Shown: one piece after another, positions 8,396-17,693 of the stretch
Position numbering within the stretch: the stretch's first letter is position 1
How the letters are laid out: each line of letters starts with the position of its first letter
Origin: Robiginitomaculum sp.
Lineage (GTDB): Bacteria > Pseudomonadota > Alphaproteobacteria > Caulobacterales > Maricaulaceae
Length of the DNA stretch: 37,906 nucleotides
Reading direction: 5' to 3'
Assembly: GCA_002733495.1 (NCBI GenBank)
Contig: NVVV01000020.1
Location: 10,299 to 48,204 of the forward strand
Translations under genes and position numbers: made by a program
The notes under the pieces: model-generated
What the model was told of the DNA's origin: nothing
The model's input: the letters and a program-made list of their open reading frames with translations, nothing else
The model's database searches: none

Positions 8396-11122
8396 CTATC
8401 CTCTTGAGGCCAAGGCCTTGGCCAATCCTTCACCCTTAGCATCCTTGAAAGCGGCGCAAAGCGCAATCCCTTCCAGTGTTTGTGCCAGTGGTCGCTCATA
8501 GCCCGGAATTTTATCGGCCTGGGAGGTGAAGAAGGCGTCAACAATTGGGCCTTTGTCGGCATCACAAAATCTGCCGCCAAAATTTGGTAGGGCCGATTTG
8601 CGCACATCCGGGGTACGAGACAGCACATCATCAAAATGCGACGTAAACCATGCCCAGCCATCATCGGCCAGCGGCCCGTTCATCAGCCCGCCAATCAGGC
8701 CCAAGGCTTCACGCCCGGACAGCACATCACCAATGGCCCAGTCCCGAAGCTCGGATGCGATCTGGGCATCGCGTGTTGCGCTTAAGGCGCCGATGGCAGC
8801 GGCGCGCACCGCAGGATTGCGCTCTTTGACCAATAAAGTGCGAATGGCATCAACAACCGGCATGCCTTCATCCTGAACGGCGGCGGCAAAAGCCATGCCC
8901 ATATCGGTGGGTGTCAGGGTTTCAGCATCATCAGGACTTTCCAGCCCGAGGAATCTTTTGGCAGAGGCCACCAGGGGGCCACGCACTGCCGGGTCTTTGC
9001 CGGTCAGGGCCAGGCGGCGTTTTAAGGCGGTGCGCAGCAATTTGTCGCCGCGACTGTCTCCTGCAAGACTGTTATAGCGCGCCGCAAACACCTGACGCAC
9101 ATAAGCGGCAAGGGCCGGGTCGTCCTCGGTAATGGCGCTGCCTTGCAGGCCCGCAATGGAGTTCGAGGCCGAAGAGACCACATCCCAGGCGCTGTGGGTG
9201 GCCAGGTTTTCGATCAGGTCAAACCATAAATCGGCATTCATGCCACCGGCACGCAAAGCCGCCGTAGCACTGTCACGCAAAGCCAGCGCTTCGCTGGCAG
9301 GCAGGGTACTGGCCTTGGCAATCAGTTTTTCCCACGCCGCATCATCCAGTGTGAAGCGGTAATAGCCCGCCCCCTTGGCATTGGGCATGATATAATCCGG
9401 GGCCTGATCGCCCGGCAATTCCAGGGTTTCATCCTTTTTGGTCATCATTGTGCAGGCTTTAAACACCGCGCCGCCGGTTACGCCCGAGGCGCAAAATGGA
9501 ATGTCCCAGCGCCCGTCGCCCTTGATGGTCGACCCTAGAGGCGCATAGGTGCTCTGGTGCAGTTTCAGAACGGTTTTGCCGTCCACCTGCTCGATGTGGA
9601 CATCAACGCGCGGAGCGTGAGGCTGTTCAACAAACGAGCGTAAGGACGAAATAATTTCAGGATGGCCTGACCCTTCCCCAAGAGAGGTAAAGAAGTCATC
9701 CGCCGTTGCGGTTTTAAAGGCGAAGCGTTTCATGTGCTCGCGCACACCGGCCTGAAAGGCCGCTTCCCCGACATAGCTTTCCGTCATCGCCAGAACCCCG
9801 GCACCTTTTCGATAGGTGATACCGTCAAAGGCATCCCAGATCTCGGCATTGCGGGTCACGGGCTCATGGATTTTACGAGTGCTGGCCAGGGCATCCTGGC
9901 CCATAGCGCCCAGCGCGCCGCGCAAAGTCGAGCGGTCAAATTCGCCTTCGGGTTTCCAAAGGCTAAGGGTTTTATTACCCATCCAGGTAGCAAAAGCTTC
10001 GTTCAGCCAGATGTCGGTCCACCATTTTGGGGTGACCAGATCACCAAACCATTGGTGTGCCAGCTCGTGAGCATTGACCGAGGCATAGGCGCGCTTCTGG
10101 CGCAGCGAGGCTTCATCGCCGACCAGCAGCAAAAATTCGGTGAACACGATGGCGCCCGGATTTTCCATGGCCCCAAAAGCATAATCCGGCGCGGCAATCA
10201 AATCGAGCTTGGCATAGGGATAGGGTATGCCGAAATATTCTTCTTCGGCGCGGACAATCCCGGCGGTGTTTTCCAGCGCATAGGCCAGTTGCGCCCCATT
10301 GCCCTTGGTGGCCACACCGCGCAGCGGAATGGAATAATCGCGGATGCTGTTGGCAGGCATATCGGCCCATGTGTTCAGATCATAAGGGCCAACCGCAAAG
10401 GCCAAAAGATAGGTCGGTAAAGGTTTGGTTTGGGCAAAATCATAACGCACCAGGCCACCGTCCAGAGGTGTCGCCCCGGTTTGCGGCGTGTTGGTGATGA
10501 CCACATCGTCTTTGGGGGCGGTCACGGAAATATCAAACGGCACCTTAAAGCGTGGCTCGTCAAAGCTGGGGAAGGCCTTGCGCGCCGCAATAGCTTCAAA
10601 CTGGCTGACAATATAGGCATCACCGTCGCGCTTGACCTGATAGAGGCCGTCCAAAGACTGGTTAAACGGCGCGTGAAATTCAAACTGTAACGTGCCTGCG
10701 CCCGGTCCGGCTTCGCTGTCCAGCGTGATCAGAGACACGCCGGGTTCTTCAGATTCCTGATATGAGACGGGAATAATTGTGCCATCGACCAGTGTCAGCG
10801 AGGCATTATCAATGACCAGGTTTTGGCCATGCATCCAAAAGCCCTTTAAGGGTTTTTGCAGATCAACTTTGATGGCCACATTGCCGGAAAAGTCATCCGA
10901 CGTCGGATCAATCACCAGATTAACCGCATAAGACAAAGGTTCGATACCCACGGGCAATTGACCCACGGGCGGCTGGTCAATAGATGGCAGAAACTGCGCT
11001 TCTGGCAGGGCCGGATCATATCTTGTGGCCTGGTGGTTTTCTTTTTCTGGTGTCGGCGCTTGCGTTGGCGAGCACCCCACTAAAATTGTTGTTGCCAACA
11101 GGCTTGAAAAAAATAAACGCAT
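8396..11122 (-). CDS. M1 family metallopeptidase, lipoprotein
   Basis: 908 residues from the ATG at 11122, chosen because GGGAGGGAAGT precedes it; an in-frame start eight codons upstream has no such site. The N-terminus MRLFFSSLLATTILVGCS is a lipoprotein signal with lipobox LVGC, so the enzyme is probably membrane-anchored and periplasmic. The gluzincin signature is complete: GAMEN at 317-321, HELAH at 352-356 and the third zinc ligand Glu375, with the M1 N-terminal beta domain before it and a helical ERAP1_C-like C-terminal domain after it. It removes N-terminal residues from peptides. It resembles puromycin-sensitive aminopeptidases more than cytoplasmic E. coli PepN. It precedes uppP on the same strand. 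Confidence 0.93.
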   Translation of the reverse strand: MRLFFSSLLATTILVGCSPTQAPTPEKENHQATRYDPALPEAQFLPSIDQPPVGQLPVGIEPLSYAVNLVIDPTSDDFSGNVAIKVDLQKPLKGFWMHGQNLVIDNASLTLVDGTIIPVSYQESEEPGVSLITLDSEAGPGAGTLQFEFHAPFNQSLDGLYQVKRDGDAYIVSQFEAIAARKAFPSFDEPRFKVPFDISVTAPKDDVVITNTPQTGATPLDGGLVRYDFAQTKPLPTYLLAFAVGPYDLNTWADMPANSIRDYSIPLRGVATKGNGAQLAYALENTAGIVRAEEEYFGIPYPYAKLDLIAAPDYAFGAMENPGAIVFTEFLLLVGDEASLRQKRAYASVNAHELAHQWFGDLVTPKWWTDIWLNEAFATWMGNKTLSLWKPEGEFDRSTLRGALGAMGQDALASTRKIHEPVTRNAEIWDAFDGITYRKGAGVLAMTESYVGEAAFQAGVREHMKRFAFKTATADDFFTSLGEGSGHPEIISSLRSFVEQPHAPRVDVHIEQVDGKTVLKLHQSTYAPLGSTIKGDGRWDIPFCASGVTGGAVFKACTMMTKKDETLELPGDQAPDYIMPNAKGAGYYRFTLDDAAWEKLIAKASTLPASEALALRDSATAALRAGGMNADLWFDLIENLATHSAWDVVSSASNSIAGLQGSAITEDDPALAAYVRQVFAARYNSLAGDSRGDKLLRTALKRRLALTGKDPAVRGPLVASAKRFLGLESPDDAETLTPTDMGMAFAAAVQDEGMPVVDAIRTLLVKERNPAVRAAAIGALSATRDAQIASELRDWAIGDVLSGREALGLIGGLMNGPLADDGWAWFTSHFDDVLSRTPDVRKSALPNFGGRFCDADKGPIVDAFFTSQADKIPGYERPLAQTLEGIALCAAFKDAKGEGLAKALASRG

Positions 11123-11253
11123 ACTTCCCTCCCGGTTTGATGACACGACCCCCGCCGTTTGCGCGGGTATAAGCCATTTTAAGAGGCGCGCAAATTAAAC
11201 TTTGGAAGCCTTTGCCGTTTGACCCGCAAATCGCTTCGCGATAAGCCCTCTTT

Positions 11254-12210
11254 ATGCCGCATGACGCCATGAAAACACCCGGACCGGGCGCACACCAACC
11301 AGAACAGGCCCTGCGCGCCATGCGTCTGGCCACCACAGCGTCTGTGCTGGTGGCTACAATATTGGTGCTTGCAAAGCTATGGGCCTATGCCCTGTCGCAC
11401 TCTGTCGCCATGCTGGCCAGCTTTGCCGACAGCGCTTTGGACCTGGCGGCCTCGATGACCACATTTTATGCTGTGCGCTATGCGGCGGTTCCGGCGGACC
11501 GGGAACACCGCTATGGCCATGGCAAGGCCGAAAGTTTTGCCTCGCTGTTTCAGGCGCTGCTGGTGGCCATCTCGGCGGCGCTGGTAGCACGCGAATCCAT
11601 GGCGCGACTGTTTAGTCCGCGTGTGGTCGAACACGGTGGCCTGGCCATGGGGGTGATGGTCCTCTCTATCGTGCTGACGGTTATGCTGGTGCAATGGCAA
11701 AGCCGGGCCATACGCCAGAGCGGATCGGTGGCCATTACCGGGGACCGGGCGCATTATATGTCTGATCTGGCAGCCAATGCTTCGGTCATCATCGGGTTGG
11801 GCCTGACGCTGTATCTGGATCTGGGCTGGGCCGATGGTGCTGTCGGGCTGGGCATTGCCGGTTGGTTGGTCTGGACCGCATGGGGCGTGGCGCGCGGCGC
11901 ACTTGACCAGATGCTGGACCGTGAACTACCCGATGAAGAGAGACGCAAGATCAAAAAGCTGGCGCTGGAGATTAAGGGTGTGCTTTCTGTGCATGAATTG
12001 CGCACCCGAGCTGCCGGTATTTTTGTGCATATCCAGTTTCATGTGGATCTGGACCCCAAGATCAGCCTTGCCGAGGCGCACAAGATTCTCGTGCGGGTTG
12101 AAAATCGCTTGCTGGAAAAGTATCCGGCGGCAGATATTCTTATCCACCCGGACCCCAAGGGCGAGGCGGAATCCCATGGCAGCACTCATTTTAATGCCGA
12201 GAAACACTAA
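11254..12210 (+). CDS. Cation diffusion facilitator (FieF/YiiP-like) metal transporter
   Basis: 318 residues. Six membrane helices are followed by a cytoplasmic ferredoxin-like domain (about 225-318). The metal site has Asp59, Asp63, His167 and Asp171, the DD-HD pattern of Zn2+/Fe2+ transporters of the FieF/YiiP type, and HRYGHGKAES is the family marker after the second helix. It exports divalent metal in exchange for protons. Start choice is uncertain: ATG 11254 and ATG 11269 both lack a clear ribosome site. A possible promoter, TTGACC at 11219 and TAAGCC 17 bases later, ends so close to 11254 that the later start may be right. The stop overlaps the GST start by one base (TAATG). Confidence 0.92.
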   Translation: MPHDAMKTPGPGAHQPEQALRAMRLATTASVLVATILVLAKLWAYALSHSVAMLASFADSALDLAASMTTFYAVRYAAVPADREHRYGHGKAESFASLFQALLVAISAALVARESMARLFSPRVVEHGGLAMGVMVLSIVLTVMLVQWQSRAIRQSGSVAITGDRAHYMSDLAANASVIIGLGLTLYLDLGWADGAVGLGIAGWLVWTAWGVARGALDQMLDRELPDEERRKIKKLALEIKGVLSVHELRTRAAGIFVHIQFHVDLDPKISLAEAHKILVRVENRLLEKYPAADILIHPDPKGEAESHGSTHFNAEKH

Positions 12211-12887
12211 TGCGGGTTTTGTATCACTGGCCTTTGGATCCATTTTCACGCATGGCGCGTCTGGCGCTGGCGGAAAAGCGCCTGACCTTCAAACTGTCAC
12301 GGGTGGAATTTACCGATGATCCGGCGCTCATGCGGGCGATGAACCCGTCCGGGGCGACGCCGGTCCTTAAAGATGAAAGCGCCGGACCAACACTTATCAT
12401 CTGTGATGCGCGGCCCATTTTAGAATATCTGGACGAGGCCCGCGAAGCCGCCCCGCTTTTGCCAGCCGATCTTGCGGCGCGCGCCGAAGTGCGCCGCCTG
12501 GTCGAGTGGTTTTGCGTGAAATTTCACGCCGAAGTGAATGCCTATATCTTGCACGAGCGTCTGGAAAAGCCGCTCATGGGGGGTGGGTCCCCCGATAGCG
12601 CCGTTATGCGTGAGGGGCGGATGCATTTGCGCTGGCATCTGGCCCATATCAACCATCTGGTGGAAACCCGTGACTGGCTGGCCGGCACCAGTTTGACCCA
12701 TGCCGATATATGCGCAGCGGCGCAATTGTCCTGCCTGGATTATCTGGGCGAAGTGCCGTGGGAAGAATTTGCGCTGGCAAAATCTTGGTATGCCCGGCTG
12801 AAATCAAGGCCGGCGTTTCGCCCCATATTGGCCGATACCATACCGGGCATGCCCCCGGCACCGCATTATGCCGACCTCGACTTCTGA
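12210..12887 (+). CDS. Glutathione S-transferase family protein
   Basis: 225 residues. The N-terminal thioredoxin-like domain (1-80) contains YHWPLDPFSRMARLAL, a conserved proline in SGATPVL (cis-Pro region) and CDARPILEYLDEA, followed by an all-helical C-terminal domain with LTHADICAAAQLSCLDYLGEVPW, whose Asp is the N-capping residue of the family. The Ser at the usual thiol-activating place (PFSR) suggests a beta/theta-like class. The ligand is unknown. It is translationally coupled to the metal transporter before it and overlaps queG by 20 bases, so all three form one unit. A metal- or oxidative-stress role is only an inference from context. Confidence 0.9.
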   Translation: MRVLYHWPLDPFSRMARLALAEKRLTFKLSRVEFTDDPALMRAMNPSGATPVLKDESAGPTLIICDARPILEYLDEAREAAPLLPADLAARAEVRRLVEWFCVKFHAEVNAYILHERLEKPLMGGGSPDSAVMREGRMHLRWHLAHINHLVETRDWLAGTSLTHADICAAAQLSCLDYLGEVPWEEFALAKSWYARLKSRPAFRPILADTIPGMPPAPHYADLDF

Positions 12888-13992
12888 CCCCTTGTCTGAA
12901 CGCGTGCGCGACAAGGCGCGCGCTTGCGGCTTTGATGTATGCCGCATTGCCGATGCCCGTGCCCCCTGGGAGGCGGGGGATGGCCTGCAGGCCTATGTAA
13001 AGGCCGGGCATCACGGCAGTATGGACTGGATGCAGGACACAGTGTTGCGGCGCAGCCACCCGACAAATATGTGGGGCGGGGCCAAAAGCGCCCTTGTACT
13101 GGGTATAAATTACGGCCCCACCGGCAACCCCTTAAAAGCGCTTGAACATACATCCCAAGGTGTCATTTCGGTTTACGCTCAGGGCGGTGATTACCATAAA
13201 CTGGTCAAGAAACGCCTGAAAATACTGGCCCGCTGGCTGGGGCAAGAAACGGCTAAGGATGTGAAGGTGTTTGTCGATACTGCGCCTTTGATGGAAAAGC
13301 CACTGGCGGCACGCTCCGGCCTTGGCTGGCAGGGCAAACACACCAATCTGGTCTCACGCGAATTTGGCTCATGGTTATTCTTGGGTGTGGTGCTCAGCGC
13401 CGCTGATCTCTCTGCAGATGCACCTAGCGCGGACCATTGCGGCTCGTGTCAGGCTTGTCTTGATATTTGCCCGACCAAAGCCTTTCCTGAACCTTACAAA
13501 ATTGATGCGCGGCGCTGTATCTCTTATCTGACGATCGAGCATGACGGTCCGATAGATAATGCGCTGCGCCCTTTGATGGGCAACCATATTTACGGCTGTG
13601 ATGATTGTCTGGCCGCTTGTCCGTGGAATAAGTATGCGCAAGCCGGACAAGAGGCGCTTTTGTGGCCGCGCGCAGAAAACATACTGCCGGATCTGGCGGC
13701 CCTTTGTGCGCTGGAGGATGAGGCGTTCCGTGACCTTTTTGCCGGATCACCGATCAAGCGCAGCGGGCGGAACCGCTTTGTGCGCAATGTGCTGATCGCC
13801 ATTGGCAACAGCAAGGACCAGGCTCTGGTGCCCTCTGCCAGTGCCCGGCTTAATGATGAGGCCCTACAGGTGCGCGATGCGGCGGTCTGGGCGTTAAAAC
13901 AGCTTTTGCCAGACGATGAATTTGCATCTCTGGCGGCAACCCATTGCCCGCACGAGCCAGAGGAAACAGTCAGGGCGCAGTGGCAGGTCTAG
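12868..13992 (+). CDS. queG: Epoxyqueuosine reductase QueG
   Basis: 374 residues. QueG is a cobalamin- and iron-sulfur-dependent enzyme that reduces epoxyqueuosine to queuosine in tRNA. The two [4Fe-4S] sites are clear: Cys191, 194, 197 and 201, and Cys244, 247 and 251, plus the Cys of RRCISYLTIEH. Upstream, VDTAPLMEKPLAARSGLGWQGK is the catalytic/cobalamin region, and the C-terminus (about 290-374) carries HEAT-like repeats for tRNA binding. The ATG lies inside the 3' end of the GST gene, a 20-base overlap. The gene converges with the TPR gene and the two stops overlap by 4 bases, leaving no room for a terminator. Confidence 0.95.
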   Translation: MPTSTSDPLSERVRDKARACGFDVCRIADARAPWEAGDGLQAYVKAGHHGSMDWMQDTVLRRSHPTNMWGGAKSALVLGINYGPTGNPLKALEHTSQGVISVYAQGGDYHKLVKKRLKILARWLGQETAKDVKVFVDTAPLMEKPLAARSGLGWQGKHTNLVSREFGSWLFLGVVLSAADLSADAPSADHCGSCQACLDICPTKAFPEPYKIDARRCISYLTIEHDGPIDNALRPLMGNHIYGCDDCLAACPWNKYAQAGQEALLWPRAENILPDLAALCALEDEAFRDLFAGSPIKRSGRNRFVRNVLIAIGNSKDQALVPSASARLNDEALQVRDAAVWALKQLLPDDEFASLAATHCPHEPEETVRAQWQV

Positions 13993-14639
13993 CGCAGGCG
14001 CTGGGCTTCGCGAACTTGGCCGCGCACCAAAAGGGCATCTACATTGGCAGGTTCCTTGCGCAGGGCCGCTTCAATATCCCGGCGCGCGCCGCCAAGATCA
14101 TTTTGTGTCAAAAGGACAGCGGCCCGCAAACGCAAAGCCAGTGTATTATCAGGGCTAAGGCGAAGCGCTGTATTCAGATCGGCCTTGGCCGCATTGATAT
14201 TTTCCAGTGCCATAAAGGCCCGGGCGCGGTTGGTGTAGACGGCGGCATTCGTCTTGTCGTTTTCCAGTGCCCGGCTGAGCACCCGCAGGGCGTCTTCTGG
14301 CTTGCTGGCCTGCAACCAGGCTTCACCGGACTGTTCTAAAACCTCAATACGTAAGTCTTCATCGCCAATATCGGGGGCATAGGCCAGCGCCTCTAATTGT
14401 GCCGCTGCATCTTCATAGGCCCGCAATCCCAATAGCGCCATGGCCAGACAATGACGCGCCGGGCCTGCGCCGCCCTCCTCGCGCCAGATAATGGCCTCTT
14501 CATAGGCTGCCGAGGGGGTACTGTAGGCTTTGGAAAGACAGGTTTTATAACGCTGAGCATCGCTCGTGCTGGCCTGCGCCCTTATGCCAGTGGACAGGGT
14601 CAGGATCAGAAAAACCACAAATACAGCCGCGCTACGCAT
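13989..14639 (-). CDS. Secreted tetratricopeptide-repeat protein
   Basis: 216 residues. A signal peptide (about 1-23, cleavage after AQA) is followed by a short Cys-containing segment and then TPR-like helical pairs, clearest at about 95-205 (AWLQASKPEDALRVLSRAL, then AVYTNRARAFMALENINAAK, then ALRLRAAVLLTQNDLGGAR). TPRs bind partner proteins or peptides; the location is probably periplasmic. No partner is suggested by the neighbours. A GAGGTAAGT site precedes the ATG. The upstream 116 bases hold repeated TTGTGA/TCACAA sequences. Its 3' end overlaps queG on the opposite strand. Confidence 0.85.
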   Translation of the reverse strand: MRSAAVFVVFLILTLSTGIRAQASTSDAQRYKTCLSKAYSTPSAAYEEAIIWREEGGAGPARHCLAMALLGLRAYEDAAAQLEALAYAPDIGDEDLRIEVLEQSGEAWLQASKPEDALRVLSRALENDKTNAAVYTNRARAFMALENINAAKADLNTALRLSPDNTLALRLRAAVLLTQNDLGGARRDIEAALRKEPANVDALLVRGQVREAQRLR

Positions 14640-14663
14640 AACTTACCTCGCTTTACCCTCTCT

Positions 14664-14698
14664 TTGTGACGCTCAAAACATCACAAGACAAGTCACAA
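14664..14698. promoter_or_regulatory. Cluster of TTGTGA/TCACAA half-sites upstream of the TPR gene
   Basis: TTGTGAC at 14664-14670 is mirrored exactly by GTCACAA at 14692-14698, with a further TCACAA at 14681-14686. They lie 25-60 bases upstream of the TPR start. The half-site resembles CRP/FNR-family DNA, but the spacing between inverted halves is not the usual 6 bases, so the binding protein is unknown. The rest of 14640-14755 shows nothing clear. Confidence 0.35.
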
Positions 14699-14755
14699 TA
14701 AGGTGCATTTGCATTTATATTGCGTAACGTTGCACAGTCTTATCGTGAACGAAAC

Positions 14756-15514
14756 TTAAGGGAGTTTCTTGTAAATCGCGTCAAGAATCGCCGTCAGACG
14801 CGACAGATCATCAGGTTTTGAAAGGCTGTGATCCCCGCTTTTGGAAAGCGTAAAAACTATATCTTCGCTTTGCAGGCACCCCATCAAATCCAGAGCATGG
14901 GACCAGGGCACGCTGTCATCCATGGCGCCCTGCAGGATGCGCACGGGGCCATCAAAGGCAATGGGGGTGTCCATCACCAGATTTTGACGGCCATCCTCGA
15001 TCAGTGCCCGGGTAATGGGGGTTGGCTCGTCGCTATAATCCGAAGGCTCATAATAAACCCCGCGTTCCACTATCAGGCGGCGGGTGTCCTGATCAAAGCC
15101 CTGCCACATCAGTTTTTCGGTAAAATCCGGGGCCGGGGCAATCAGGGTCAGCGCCTTGATCCGTTCCGGGCGAGCCTTGGCCAGCAACAGCGCAATCCAC
15201 GCCCCCATGGAGGACCCGAGCGCAATCACCTCGCCCGTGCAAAGCTGATCCAGTACCAGAAGCGCATCATCGCGCCAGCGCGATATGGTGCCATCTTCAA
15301 ATTTTCCAGAAGACTGACCATGGCCAAAATAGTCAAAACGCACAAAAGTGCGGTCATTCTTTTTGGCCCAGGCATCAACATAACTGGCCTTGGTGCCCTC
15401 CATATCGGAACGAAATCCACCAAGCCAGAGAAGGCATGGCCCCGTGCCCACGCGAATGCGACAGGTAACGGTTTCCCCGTCACTTCGCTTCAGATATGTA
15501 ACAGCGTTTGCCAT
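14756..15514 (-). CDS. Alpha/beta hydrolase, ABHD10-like
   Basis: 252 residues from the ATG at 15514 (MANAVTYLKRSDG); the open frame extends 18 codons further but that stretch does not look like the family. Landmarks are LGGFRSDMEGTKA, VRFDYFGHGQSSGKFEDGT, nucleophile Ser102 in GSSMG (100-104), Asp199 in GAMDDSVP and His229 in SGDHSLS. The GFxSDMxGTKA and GxFxDGTI motifs are those of the alpha/beta hydrolase branch that includes mitochondrial ABHD10, a protein depalmitoylase and acyl-glucuronide esterase. It is therefore a serine esterase or thioesterase, probably cytoplasmic; the substrate is unknown. It diverges from the glycosyltransferase gene across about 50 bases. Confidence 0.87.
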   Translation of the reverse strand: MANAVTYLKRSDGETVTCRIRVGTGPCLLWLGGFRSDMEGTKASYVDAWAKKNDRTFVRFDYFGHGQSSGKFEDGTISRWRDDALLVLDQLCTGEVIALGSSMGAWIALLLAKARPERIKALTLIAPAPDFTEKLMWQGFDQDTRRLIVERGVYYEPSDYSDEPTPITRALIEDGRQNLVMDTPIAFDGPVRILQGAMDDSVPWSHALDLMGCLQSEDIVFTLSKSGDHSLSKPDDLSRLTAILDAIYKKLP

Positions 15515-15567
15515 GTGCGGATAAGAATAGCACAATAAGCAGGGTGTTTGTGAAGTCAGGAATAGCA

Positions 15568-16677
15568 TTGAATATTGTACAAATTATCCCTGCTCTGGAC
15601 GCAGGCGGCGCAGAGCGCACGGTGGTCGACATTACCGCCGCTGTGGTTGAGGCGGGTGGCGCGGCCCTGATCATCACCACGGGTGGTCGTCTTGAACGTG
15701 AGGTGATTGCTGCGGGTGGTCAGATTGCGCATCTGCCAGTGGCGTCCAAAAACCCGGTAGTCATGGGGCGCAATATTGGCCGTATAGTACATCTGGCGCA
15801 AGCTTTTGATGCGCAACTTATTCATGCCCGTTCCCGCGCCCCGGCCTGGAGCACCTATTATGTTGCCAAACAAGTGGGCTTGCCTTTTGTGACCACCTAT
15901 CACGGCACCTATAATGCACGTAGCGCCCTGAAGCGCGCTTATAACGCAATTATGGCCAAAGGTGACGGGGTGATTGCTAATTCACAGTTTATCGCCCGGC
16001 ACATTGTGGCCGAACATGGCCTAGAAGCCAGGAAAATTACAGTGATCCCGCGCGGTGTGGACCCTGTCTTTTTTGGTGTGGCGGAAAAAGTCAAGGTACC
16101 GGGCAAGGCACCTGTAATTATGCTGCCCGGACGCCTGACACGGTGGAAAGGCCAGTTTCTGGCAATTGAAGCGCTATCGCGGTTGCACCGGGAAAACGGC
16201 AAGGCAATTCTGGTCCTGGCCGGAGATGCTCAGGGCCGTCACAGTTATGTTGAGGCATTGCAGGCACAAGTTAAGGCCGCTGGCCTGGGGCCGTATGTTC
16301 GCTTTAGCGGCCACATAGAGAATATGACAGAGCAATACGAGACCGCTGATATTGTATTGTCGGCCTCTACAGAACCAGAGGCTTTTGGCCGGGTAACGGT
16401 GGAGGCTCAAGCCAGTGCCCGTTTGGCGATTGCCCCTGCCCATGGCGGGGCGCTGGAAACCCTGATCGACGGCAAAACCGGATTTCACTTTATACCCGGC
16501 GATGTTGCTGATCTTGCTCGTGTTCTGCAAAAAGCCACAAGATTGGCAATGCCCGATTACCAGCAGATGTGCCAGCGCGCACGCAATCACGCGCATGAGC
16601 ACTATTCGCAGGGGCAAATGTGTGCAAAAACCCTTGGCGTTTATCGTGAACTGCTTAAACCGTGTAAAGGGCATTAG
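15568..16677 (+). CDS. Glycosyltransferase family 4 protein
   Basis: 369 residues if translation begins at the TTG at 15568 (LNIVQIIPALDAGG), which has CAGGA six bases upstream; GTG at 15550 is an alternative. The N-terminal NIVQIIPALDAGGAERTV is the classic start of GT4 enzymes. The GT-B fold is completed by the nucleotide-binding half with LPGRLTRWKGQ and EPEAFGRVTVE, where Glu271 and Glu279 form the EX7E motif. It transfers a sugar from an activated donor with retention, probably at the cytoplasmic membrane face for LPS, capsule or another surface glycan. A GT9-like gene follows after 3 bases, so the two act in one unit. Donor and acceptor are unknown. Confidence 0.9.
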   Translation: MNIVQIIPALDAGGAERTVVDITAAVVEAGGAALIITTGGRLEREVIAAGGQIAHLPVASKNPVVMGRNIGRIVHLAQAFDAQLIHARSRAPAWSTYYVAKQVGLPFVTTYHGTYNARSALKRAYNAIMAKGDGVIANSQFIARHIVAEHGLEARKITVIPRGVDPVFFGVAEKVKVPGKAPVIMLPGRLTRWKGQFLAIEALSRLHRENGKAILVLAGDAQGRHSYVEALQAQVKAAGLGPYVRFSGHIENMTEQYETADIVLSASTEPEAFGRVTVEAQASARLAIAPAHGGALETLIDGKTGFHFIPGDVADLARVLQKATRLAMPDYQQMCQRARNHAHEHYSQGQMCAKTLGVYRELLKPCKGH

Positions 16678-16680
16678 CGT

Positions 16681-17652
16681 ATGAGTGGCGGTGCTCTCAT
16701 CATCTGTTTTGGACCGCTGGGTCGCTTGGTTGATGCCATGGCGGCGGTAAGGCGGTTGCGTGTGCATAATGCTCATGACCGTCTGACCCTGTTGACCTTG
16801 CCTAATTTTGCCGTGCTGGCCAAGGCTTCCTCCTTGTTTGATGATGTCAGCACCGTAGAGCCGTGGAAAACGGCGGCGGCTCTGCGCACCCTTGTGCAAG
16901 CCTTAAAAAAACAAAAATTCGAGCGCATTTATGATCTGGAACGATCCAGACGAACGCGTGACCTGCAAAAGGCTTTTGGGGTTTTTAGCCCGCCCTTTGC
17001 CGGCCTTGGGCGACGCTCAAAATGGCGCGCAATTGATGAGGGGTTTCATCCAGTAGATGCCGATGCGCAGCTTCTGGATCTGGTGGGCATAGACGGCCAA
17101 AGCCCGGCCCCGGTCGCAGGGCCAGATGGCCACTGGCTGTTGCGCCGCCGGGCCGGAACGCCATCACTGGAACCTGCCTTTTTTGGTCTGGAGCGTGACT
17201 TTATTATGCTCAACCTGTCCCGCGATGGTGGTGGGCCGCGCTGGTCCGGGGTTCAGTTTGCCGGTCTGGCGCGCGGCATTGTCGAGGCGGGTATGAGTTG
17301 TGCGCTGGTCGGGACAATCGCTGACCGGGTGCATGCGCGCGAAATAGCCCATATTGATGAGCGCATCAAAGACCTTTGTGCGCGGGCTGATTATTATCAA
17401 TTAGCGGCCCTTGGCGCCCGCGCCCGCGCCGTTGTTGGCCATGCCGATGGTGCGGCGCGTCTGGCTTGCGCCGCCGGGGCGCGTACCATTACTTTGCACG
17501 AAGGTCATCAGGATGCCGCGATGCATGCGCCGCGCGGGCCGGGGGCTGTGGCTCTTGTTACACCGTCGCTCGAAGGATTGCCCGCACGCTCTGTTCTGGA
17601 CGTTTTGCGCATGTTTAAAGCCTTTGACCGCTCAAAGATTGCTAAAAAGTGA
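16681..17652 (+). CDS. Glycosyltransferase family 9 (heptosyltransferase-like) protein
   Basis: 323 residues. ALIICFGPLGRLVDAMAAVRRLR is a variant of the heptosyltransferase N-terminal glycine loop that normally reads xGDxxxxxPxL, and the body has the alternating Rossmann halves of GT9, including ADYYQLAALGARARAVVGHADGAARLACAAGA, which matches the late GT9 segment where a GP(S/T)G motif usually stands but reads GHADGA. It probably adds a sugar to an LPS-core-type acceptor, but the altered motifs make a classical ADP-heptose activity uncertain. The ATG lies 3 bases after the GT4 stop. There is no obvious terminator before infC. Confidence 0.8.
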   Translation: MSGGALIICFGPLGRLVDAMAAVRRLRVHNAHDRLTLLTLPNFAVLAKASSLFDDVSTVEPWKTAAALRTLVQALKKQKFERIYDLERSRRTRDLQKAFGVFSPPFAGLGRRSKWRAIDEGFHPVDADAQLLDLVGIDGQSPAPVAGPDGHWLLRRRAGTPSLEPAFFGLERDFIMLNLSRDGGGPRWSGVQFAGLARGIVEAGMSCALVGTIADRVHAREIAHIDERIKDLCARADYYQLAALGARARAVVGHADGAARLACAAGARTITLHEGHQDAAMHAPRGPGAVALVTPSLEGLPARSVLDVLRMFKAFDRSKIAKK

Positions 17653-17693
17653 TCTGTGTGCTTGATCCGCCACTGTGCTTTCTTCATAAAGCC

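Noticed and set aside
9734-10420. 228-codon plus-strand frame inside the aminopeptidase gene
   Set aside because: Antisense to the catalytic domain with GAMEN and HELAH motifs; no recognisable domain.
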